Shown here in pieces: positions 15,456 to 20,161 of a stretch of DNA of 20,161 nt. The stretch comes from Prevotellaceae bacterium UBA4359 (GTDB taxonomy: Bacteria; Bacteroidota; Bacteroidia; Bacteroidales; Bacteroidaceae), in NCBI GenBank assembly GCA_002393555.1, contig DGSP01000049.1, positions 19,317-39,477 of the forward strand, read 5' to 3'. How positions within the stretch are numbered: the stretch's first letter is position 1; each line of letters starts with the position of its first letter. Under the pieces are notes generated by a model, which saw only the letters and a program-made list of their open reading frames with translations, ran no database searches and was not told where the DNA came from. A program made the position numbers and the translations under genes.

Positions 15456-15478
15456 TAGCCAATAATACAATTCTGTTG

Positions 15479-15486
15479 CAAAGGTA
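15479..15486 (-). promoter_or_regulatory. Bacteroidetes-type -7 box of the polysaccharide operon
   Basis: The minus strand reads TACCTTTG, a perfect match to the TAnnTTTG -7 element of the Bacteroidetes primary sigma factor. It ends 23 bases before the Alg14-like ATG. No TTTG is visible at the expected -33 position, where the sequence is CCACTT-like, so the promoter is supported by one box only. No UpxY-type antiterminator gene or leader is visible. Confidence 0.6.
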
Positions 15487-15767
15487 TGACTTTTTTTGGT
15501 AATAGAAGTGGTTTGTGAAGAAAATGTTATTAATTTAATTGTGGTAATTTGTTTCTTAATGACCCATTTGGGTTTACCGTCAGTTCGGTTTTAAGGTTAC
15601 TTTTCATAGGGGCTTCGTCGTTATCTCTTGTGACTCTACTCCACAGAGTCACGTGACTCTCTTCCACTGCCCCTCATGACTCTGTGGAAGAGACTCATCG
15701 GCGAGTCTGGAAGAGCCACCCCGGAAGGTGTGGAAGATGGGGCCTCGTTCATTATTAATTATTTAAG
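15487..15767. other. Intergenic DNA with short GACTCT/TGGAAGAG palindromes
   Basis: No credible gene. The first part is AT-rich. From about 15628 to 15735 there is a cluster of short palindromic units built on GACTCT and TGGAAGAG: GTGACTCT (15630-15637) pairs with AGAGTCAC (15645-15652), and CTCTTCCAC near 15658-15666 pairs with GTGGAAGAG near 15684-15692. The short reading frame starting at 15676 lies in this repeated DNA and continues into the mobile element. Confidence 0.6.
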
Positions 15768-15987
15768 TTTCGGAAGTAGGGTGTCCAATTTGATGTACCC
15801 AAAATTGATGGGATTTTTATTGTTAAGTCCCTTATATAAAGGGGTTGCAGACGCTTTGTCTTGTCAAGCGTGTATGATACCAGCATTTGGAGTACTTTAT
15901 ATACCATAACCATATGTATTCTAATGCTCTACGATTTCATATTAACAAAAATTATGGTACATCATATTGGACACCCTATTTCGGAAG
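15768..15987. mobile_element. MITE-like element: 202 bp with 23-bp terminal inverted repeats and a 9-bp duplication
   Basis: The core spans 15777-15978. Its left end TAGGGTGTCCAATTTGATGTACC (shown here only to describe the terminus; 15777-15799) matches the reverse complement of its right end (15956-15978) at 22 of 23 positions. The core is flanked on both sides by the same 9 bases, TTTCGGAAG (15768-15776 and 15979-15987), as expected for a target-site duplication. The interior has no coding capacity, so movement would need a transposase supplied elsewhere. The parent insertion sequence family is not identified. Confidence 0.8.
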
Positions 15988-15988
15988 T

Positions 15989-16123
15989 GTTTTTCCACAA
16001 CGGATTGCACGGATTATACGGATTTTTGAGCCTCGGCGGCTCCTGCCATTCGGATTGTTCTGCATCCGGCCATCGTCGCCCCTTGCGACGAGAAATCCGC
16101 AATCCGCAATCCGTTGTAAAAAT
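15989..16123. repeat. REP-like inverted repeat with internal hairpins
   Basis: The left arm (about 15990-16025) contains ACAACGGATTGCACGGATT. The right arm (about 16093-16123) is its imperfect complement, AATCCGCAATCCGTTGT, with an extra CCGCAAT unit. Inside lie two perfect small stems: GAGCC/GGCTC (16028-16042) and CGTCGC/GCGACG (16074-16090). It resembles the dispersed CGGATT-type palindromes I recall from Bacteroidetes genomes. No gene is present. Confidence 0.65.
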
Positions 16124-16177
16124 ACATCCGAAATTTGAGTTATTATACCTAAAGGTTAAGATTTATCACCGTAAAAC

Positions 16178-16565
16178 CACGTGAGTTCGGTGTGAGAATT
16201 ACGCCTTCGGCGGACGAAGAAATGGTTTTTATTTGTTTTCATCGGTTTTGGGGTTATCCGCAAATGTGTCACCAAAGTCCCGAAGGGACGAAAGACTACA
16301 GGCAGGTGGTGGAGTTCTGAAAGGACGGAACCCCTGCTGATGTGGAACATCCCGAACGGAACTCCGAAGGAGTGACAGACTCAGAAGGTGGATGGGTGCC
16401 GGAAGAGCCTGTCGCCCTGTCGGGGCTTAGGCAGGGGTTGCACTCATCAGCAGGGGTTCCGTTCGCTCCGCTCGCTCCACCGCTTGCCTGTGGTCTCATC
16501 GTCCCTTCGGGACTTTGGTGGTACGCGGCTCATCATTAAAATTTCTCTTACACCAAACTCACGTG
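16178..16565. repeat. Nested long inverted repeat, possible non-autonomous element
   Basis: The outer arms are CACGTGAGTTCGGTGTGAGA (16178-16197) and the matching inverted copy at 16541-16565. The inner arms, about 75 bases each, are 16270-16342 and 16445-16520; they share CACCAAAGTCCCGAAGGGAC and AACCCCTGCTGATG with their inverted counterparts, and the GC-rich loop between them has further short palindromes. Several reading frames cross it but none has protein-like composition or a family match. No clean target duplication was found at the outer edges. Confidence 0.65.
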
Positions 16566-16571
16566 AGATTT

Positions 16572-16656
16572 AAGTGAAAAGTGAAAAATCTGAGTTACTT
16601 TTGTCAATGGGAAACAATATGAATGGCAGGATTCTTAGATTTTTCACTTTTCGTTT
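16572..16656. repeat. Inverted GTGAAAAGTGAAAA spacer repeat upstream of carB
   Basis: GAAAAGTGAAAAATCT (16576-16591) is perfectly complemented by AGATTTTTCACTTTTC (16637-16652), and two further TTTTTCACTTTTCAC units follow to about 16668. The structure lies upstream of the predicted carB start of transcription, so it is not part of the mRNA leader. It resembles low-complexity spacer repeats rather than a defined operator. Confidence 0.6.
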
Positions 16657-16678
16657 TTCACTTTTCACTTTAATTCAC

Positions 16679-16686
16679 TACCTTTG
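16679..16686 (+). promoter_or_regulatory. Bacteroidetes-type -7 box of carB
   Basis: TACCTTTG on the plus strand is a perfect TAnnTTTG -7 element, 35 bases before the carB ATG. The -33 region is T-rich (TTTTTCA) without an exact TTTG. It is the same 8-mer as the box of the divergent polysaccharide operon. No Shine-Dalgarno is visible in the short leader. Confidence 0.65.
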
Positions 16687-16721
16687 CAGCCGAAAACTGA
16701 TAACATCTATAAATATTCAGC

Positions 16722-19700
16722 ATGAAGAAACAACTGAAGAAGGTGCTTGTTCTGGGCTCTGGTGCCCTGAAGATTGGACAGGCTGGCGAGTTCGACTACT
16801 CGGGTAGTCAGGCGCTCAAGGCTCTCAGAGAAGAGGGTATCCGTTCGGTGCTTGTGAATCCGAACGTGGCAACTATTCAAACGAGTGAAGGTATTGCGGA
16901 TAAGGTTTATTTCCTGCCCGTCAATACCTTTTTTGTGACCGAAATCATCAAGAAGGAGCGTCCCGACGGCATCTTGCTGGCTTTCGGCGGTCAGACGGCT
17001 CTGAACTGCGGCACCGAATTGTTCCAGAAGGGCATCCTGAAGGAGTATGGCGTGGAGGTGTTGGGCACCAGTGTGGAGGCCATCATGAACACCGAGGACC
17101 GCGACCTCTTTGTGAAGGAACTGAACAAGGTGAACCTGAAGGTGCCTGTGAGCCAGGCTTGCGAGACGATGGACGAGGCCATTGCCACGGCTCGCCGCAT
17201 CGGCTACCCCATCATGATTCGTTCGGCCTACGCGCTGGGCGGTCTTGGTTCGGGCGTGTGTCCCGACGAGGAGACCTTCAAGCAGATTGCCGAGTCGGCC
17301 TTCACGTTTGCGCCTCAGGTGTTGGTGGAGGAGAGTCTGAAGGGCTGGAAGGAGATTGAGTTTGAGTGCATCCGCGATGCCAACGACCACTGCTTCACGG
17401 TGGCCTCGATGGAGAACTTCGACCCGCTGGGCATCCACACGGGCGAGTCGATTGTGGTGGCTCCCACTTGCTCGCTCACCGAGGAGCAGGTGAAGATGCT
17501 GCAGGACATCACTATCAAGTGTGTGCGCCATCTGAATATTGTGGGCGAGTGCAACATCCAGTTTGCATTCAACGCCTTCACCAACGACTACCGCATCATC
17601 GAAATCAATGCGCGCCTCAGCCGTTCTTCTGCTTTGGCATCGAAGGCCACGGGCTATCCGCTCGCCTTCGTGGCTGCCAAGATTGCCTTGGGCTACACGC
17701 TCGACCAGATTGGCGAGATGGGCACCACCAATTCTGCCTACGTGGCTCCGAGCCTCGACTACCTCATCTGCAAGATTCCTCGCTGGGACCTCACGAAGTT
17801 TGTGGGTGTGAGCCGCAAGATTGGTTCGAGCATGAAGTCGGTGGGCGAAATCATGAGCATCGGACGCACCTTCGAGGAACTCATCCAGAAGGGTCTCCGC
17901 ATGATTGGCCAGGGCATGCACGGCTTTGTGGGCAACGACCACACGAAGTTCGACAACCTGGACGAGGAACTTGCCAACCCGACCGACCTGCGCATCTTTG
18001 CCATCGCTCAGGCACTGGAAGAGGGCTACTCGATTGACCGCATCTATGAACTCACCAAGATTGACCCGTGGTTCATCGAGCGTCTGAAGAACATTGTTGA
18101 TTATAAGCATAAGTTGGAGACCTACAATGCCATCGAGGACATCCCTGCCGACGTGATGCGTCAGGCCAAGGTGTGGGGCTTCAGCGACTTCCAGATTGCT
18201 CGCTTCGTGAAGAAGGACAAGGCCGAGAACATGGAGAAGGAGAATCTGGCCGTGCGCGCCTATCGCAAGAAACTTGGCATCCTGCCCGCCGTAAAGCGCA
18301 TCCAGACAGTGGCCAGCGAGCATCCCGACCTGACCAACTACCTCTACATGACCTACGCCGTGGAGGGCTACGATGTGAACTACTATGCGCATGAGAAGTC
18401 GGTGGTGGTGCTCGGTTCGGGTGCCTACCGCATCGGTTCCTCTGTGGAGTTCGACTGGTGTTCGGTCAATGCCATCACCACGGCTCGCAAACTCGGCTAC
18501 AAGAGCATCATGATTAACTACAACCCCGAGACCGTATCGACCGACTACGATATGTGCGACCGCCTCTACTTCGACGAACTCTCCTTCGAGCGTGTGCTCG
18601 ACGTGATTGACCTGGAGAATCCGCGCGGTGTCATCGTTTCGGTGGGTGGACAGATACCTAACAACCTGGCCATGAAACTCTATCGCCAGAGTGTGCCCAT
18701 CCTCGGCACTTCGCCCGTCAGCATCGACCGTGCGGAGAACCGCAACAAGTTCTCGGCCATGCTCGACCAACTGGGCATCGACCAGCCCCAGTGGAGTGCG
18801 CTGACCTCGATGGACGATGTGAAGGCGTTCGTGGAGCGTGTGGGCTTCCCCGTGCTGGTGCGTCCTTCCTACGTGCTGAGTGGTGCTGCCATGAACGTGT
18901 GCTACGACTACGAAGAGTTGGAGCGTTTCCTCCAGATGGCCAGCGAGGTGAGCAAGGAGTATCCTGTGGTCATTTCTCAGTTCATGCAGGAAACCAACGA
19001 GGTGGAGTTCGACGCTGTGGCCAAGAACGGCGAGGTGGTGGAATACGCTATCAGCGAACACGTTGAGTTTGCCGGTGTGCACTCAGGCGACGCCACGATG
19101 GTGTTCCCTGCCCAGCACATCAGTTTCGCCACCATCCGTCAGATTAAGAAGATAAGCCGTGCCATCGCCAAGGAACTGAACATCTCAGGTCCGTTCAACA
19201 TTCAGTATCTGGCCAAGGGCCGCGACGTGAAGGTCATCGAGTGCAACCTCCGTGCCTCCCGTTCGTTCCCCTTCGTCAGCAAGGTGCTCAAGCGCAACTT
19301 CATCGACACCGCCACTCGCATCATGCTCGATGCCCCCTACACGAAGCCCGACAAGAGCGAGTTCGACATCGACCGCATGGGCGTGAAAGCCAGCCAGTTC
19401 TCGTTTGCCCGTCTGCAGAATGCCGACCCCGTCTTGGGTGTGGATATGAGCAGTACTGGCGAGGTGGGCTGCATGGGCGACACCTACGAAGAGGCATTGC
19501 TCAACGCCCTGATTGCCACAGGCTATAAGATTCCGTCGAAGGACAAGGCCATCATGATTTCGTCGGGCGGCACGAAGGAGAAGGTGGCCATGCTGGATGC
19601 TGCACGTGCACTGGTGAAGAAGGGCTATACCATCTGCGCCAGCGAGGGCACAGCCAAGTTCCTCAACGATAACAACGTGGCTGCCACCGCTGTGGCATGG

Positions 19701-19955
19701 CCCGACGAGGAGGGAAGCGACAAGCCCAATGTGATGCAGATGATTGCTGACCACAAGTTCGACCTCATCGTCAACATCCCCAAGAACCACTCGAAGCGCG
19801 AACTGACCAACGGCTACCGCATCCGTCGTGGTGCCATCGACCACAACATCCCGCTCATCACCAATGCCCGTCTGGCCTCCGCCTTCATCGAGGCCTTCTG
19901 CCAACTGGGCATGGAAGACCTGCAAATCAAGTCATGGCAGGAATATGACGCTTAA
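16722..19955 (+). CDS. carB: Carbamoyl-phosphate synthase large subunit (eukaryote-like CAD/CPS1 type)
   Basis: 1077 aa, full length (E. coli CarB has 1073). It makes carbamoyl phosphate from bicarbonate, ammonia and two ATP for pyrimidine and arginine synthesis in the cytoplasm. The two homologous halves are visible: the first opens with GSGALKIGQAGEFDYSGSQA (12-31), the second with GSGAYRIGSSVEFDW (565-579); both carry ATP-grasp motifs (ARLSRSSALASKATGYP; VRPSYVLSGAAMNV). The C-terminal domain from about residue 945 is the MGS-like allosteric domain (MISSGGTKEK, ASEGTAKFL). Wording such as RIGSSVEFDW, VSTDYDMCDRLYFDE and HTGESIVVAP is closer to animal CAD/CPS1 as I remember them than to E. 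coli CarB. No carA lies next to it within the window. Its own -7 box and downstream hairpins suggest a single-gene transcript. Confidence 0.97.
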   Translation: MKKQLKKVLVLGSGALKIGQAGEFDYSGSQALKALREEGIRSVLVNPNVATIQTSEGIADKVYFLPVNTFFVTEIIKKERPDGILLAFGGQTALNCGTELFQKGILKEYGVEVLGTSVEAIMNTEDRDLFVKELNKVNLKVPVSQACETMDEAIATARRIGYPIMIRSAYALGGLGSGVCPDEETFKQIAESAFTFAPQVLVEESLKGWKEIEFECIRDANDHCFTVASMENFDPLGIHTGESIVVAPTCSLTEEQVKMLQDITIKCVRHLNIVGECNIQFAFNAFTNDYRIIEINARLSRSSALASKATGYPLAFVAAKIALGYTLDQIGEMGTTNSAYVAPSLDYLICKIPRWDLTKFVGVSRKIGSSMKSVGEIMSIGRTFEELIQKGLRMIGQGMHGFVGNDHTKFDNLDEELANPTDLRIFAIAQALEEGYSIDRIYELTKIDPWFIERLKNIVDYKHKLETYNAIEDIPADVMRQAKVWGFSDFQIARFVKKDKAENMEKENLAVRAYRKKLGILPAVKRIQTVASEHPDLTNYLYMTYAVEGYDVNYYAHEKSVVVLGSGAYRIGSSVEFDWCSVNAITTARKLGYKSIMINYNPETVSTDYDMCDRLYFDELSFERVLDVIDLENPRGVIVSVGGQIPNNLAMKLYRQSVPILGTSPVSIDRAENRNKFSAMLDQLGIDQPQWSALTSMDDVKAFVERVGFPVLVRPSYVLSGAAMNVCYDYEELERFLQMASEVSKEYPVVISQFMQETNEVEFDAVAKNGEVVEYAISEHVEFAGVHSGDATMVFPAQHISFATIRQIKKISRAIAKELNISGPFNIQYLAKGRDVKVIECNLRASRSFPFVSKVLKRNFIDTATRIMLDAPYTKPDKSEFDIDRMGVKASQFSFARLQNADPVLGVDMSSTGEVGCMGDTYEEALLNALIATGYKIPSKDKAIMISSGGTKEKVAMLDAARALVKKGYTICASEGTAKFLNDNNVAATAVAWPDEEGSDKPNVMQMIADHKFDLIVNIPKNHSKRELTNGYRIRRGAIDHNIPLITNARLASAFIEAFCQLGMEDLQIKSWQEYDA

Positions 19956-20076
19956 AGAAAAAGACTGAGTGTCTTTTTCGAATAAGCGGGGGATGGAAGT
20001 AGCGTTCCGGGAGGCAAGGAACGTAGCCGAAGCGGAACGCGAACGTACATCGGTGTCGCTTAAAGAAAAAGACTGA
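19949..20076. repeat. 20-bp direct repeat spanning the carB stop codon and a copy 108 bp downstream
   Basis: CGCTTAAAGAAAAAGACTGA occurs at 19949-19968, where it contains the carB TAA, and again exactly at 20057-20076. The 88 bases between the copies are GC-rich and contain GCGTTCC/GGAACGC inverted repeats. The pattern suggests a duplication or an insertion between repeated ends. Confidence 0.8.
19957..19979 (+). terminator. Hairpin directly after carB
   Basis: GAAAAAGAC, loop TGAGT, then GTCTTTTTC form a perfect 9-bp stem starting 2 bases after the carB stop. The T-run is part of the stem, as in some bidirectional terminators. The stem is AT-rich, so termination here may be weak. Confidence 0.5.
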
Positions 20077-20083
20077 ATACAGC

Positions 20084-20120
20084 AAGGGGGCCACTCGGAC
20101 ATTCCGAGTGGCCCCCTTTA
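20084..20120 (+). terminator. Strong GC-rich terminator-like hairpin
   Basis: A perfect 14-bp stem, GGGGGCCACTCGGA (20086-20099) with TCCGAGTGGCCCCC (20103-20116), has a 3-base loop and is extended by AA/TT pairs. It is followed by TTTA then TTGG, so the T-tract is short. It is the best candidate for the end of the carB transcript. Confidence 0.7.
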
Positions 20121-20138
20121 TTGGAGATGCGGTGATTA

Positions 20139-20157
20139 ACGTGAGTTCGGTATAAGA
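20139..20157 (+). repeat. Further copy of the ACGTGAGTTCGGT motif
   Basis: ACGTGAGTTCGGTATAAGA matches 17 of 19 positions of the outer left arm of the inverted repeat at 16179-16197, in the same orientation. It runs to the window edge, so a larger element may begin here. Confidence 0.6.
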
Positions 20158-20161
20158 TATA

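Noticed and set aside
15676..16539. Several frames of 60-107 codons in the region between the operon and carB.
   Set aside because: They run across inverted repeats and the MITE, overlap each other in many frames and show no protein-like patterns.
16159..16572. AGATTTA at 16159-16165 and 16566-16572 as a target duplication of the long inverted repeat.
   Set aside because: The left copy lies 12 bases away from the arm while the right copy abuts it, so chance is more likely.
16707..19082. A 791-codon open frame on the minus strand opposite carB (and a 246-codon one at 19185-19925).
   Set aside because: It is very long but His/Val/Leu-rich with no recognisable domain. It arises from the GC-rich codon use of carB, whose homology covers the same bases.
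1..20161. CRISPR arrays, tRNA or rRNA genes, riboswitches.
   Set aside because: I saw no regularly spaced repeats, cloverleaf-like sequences, rRNA motifs or recognisable riboswitch cores.

Overview
The window looks like chromosomal DNA of a Bacteroidales bacterium, most likely Prevotella or a close relative. The evidence is the Bacteroidetes-type -7 promoter box (TAnnTTTG) upstream of both transcription units, the absence of Shine-Dalgarno sequences before most genes, the family make-up of the glycan locus, and a CarB of the type I associate with Bacteroidetes. The assignment rests on recognition by eye, not on a search.

Layout. Positions 15455 down to 25 hold one uninterrupted minus-strand gene cluster of 17 genes. 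Most neighbours overlap by 4 to 11 bases or lie within about 30 bases, so it reads as one operon for a surface polysaccharide (capsule, O-antigen or exopolysaccharide). In transcription order: Alg14-like and Alg13-like glycosyltransferase halves; a membrane protein resembling the N-terminal half of an initiating polyprenyl-phosphate sugar-phosphotransferase but lacking the catalytic domain; two left-handed beta-helix acyltransferases; a polysaccharide pyruvyl transferase; an FrhB-like iron-sulfur protein; a Wzx flippase; an acyltransferase-3 protein; a Wzy polymerase; a GT2 glycosyltransferase; a serine-acetyltransferase-like protein; a GT4 glycosyltransferase; and a terminal block of LicD, LicA-like kinase, LicC-like nucleotidyltransferase and IspD-like cytidylyltransferase. 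The operon probably continues past the left edge.

Positions 15487 to 16678 carry no credible gene. They hold short palindromes, a 202-bp MITE-like element with 23-bp terminal inverted repeats and a 9-bp target duplication, a REP-like hairpin, and a roughly 390-bp nested inverted repeat. The divergent gene carB (16722-19955, plus strand) follows with its own promoter, then hairpins, a 20-bp direct repeat and a strong terminator-like hairpin.

How the genes fit together. The cluster looks like a Wzx/Wzy-dependent pathway: Alg13/14, GT2 and GT4 enzymes build a lipid-linked repeat unit; the pyruvyl transferase and up to four acyltransferases decorate it; Wzx flips and Wzy polymerises it. The Lic block would activate and attach phosphocholine or a related phospho-alcohol. 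The most interesting points are two CTP-type activating enzymes beside a single LicD transferase (an arrangement that recalls human ISPD with FKTN/FKRP), an IspD-like enzyme without the usual HDxxRP motif, a catalytic-domain-less initiating-transferase homologue, and a CarB that resembles eukaryotic CAD/CPS1 more than E. coli CarB, with no carA next to it.
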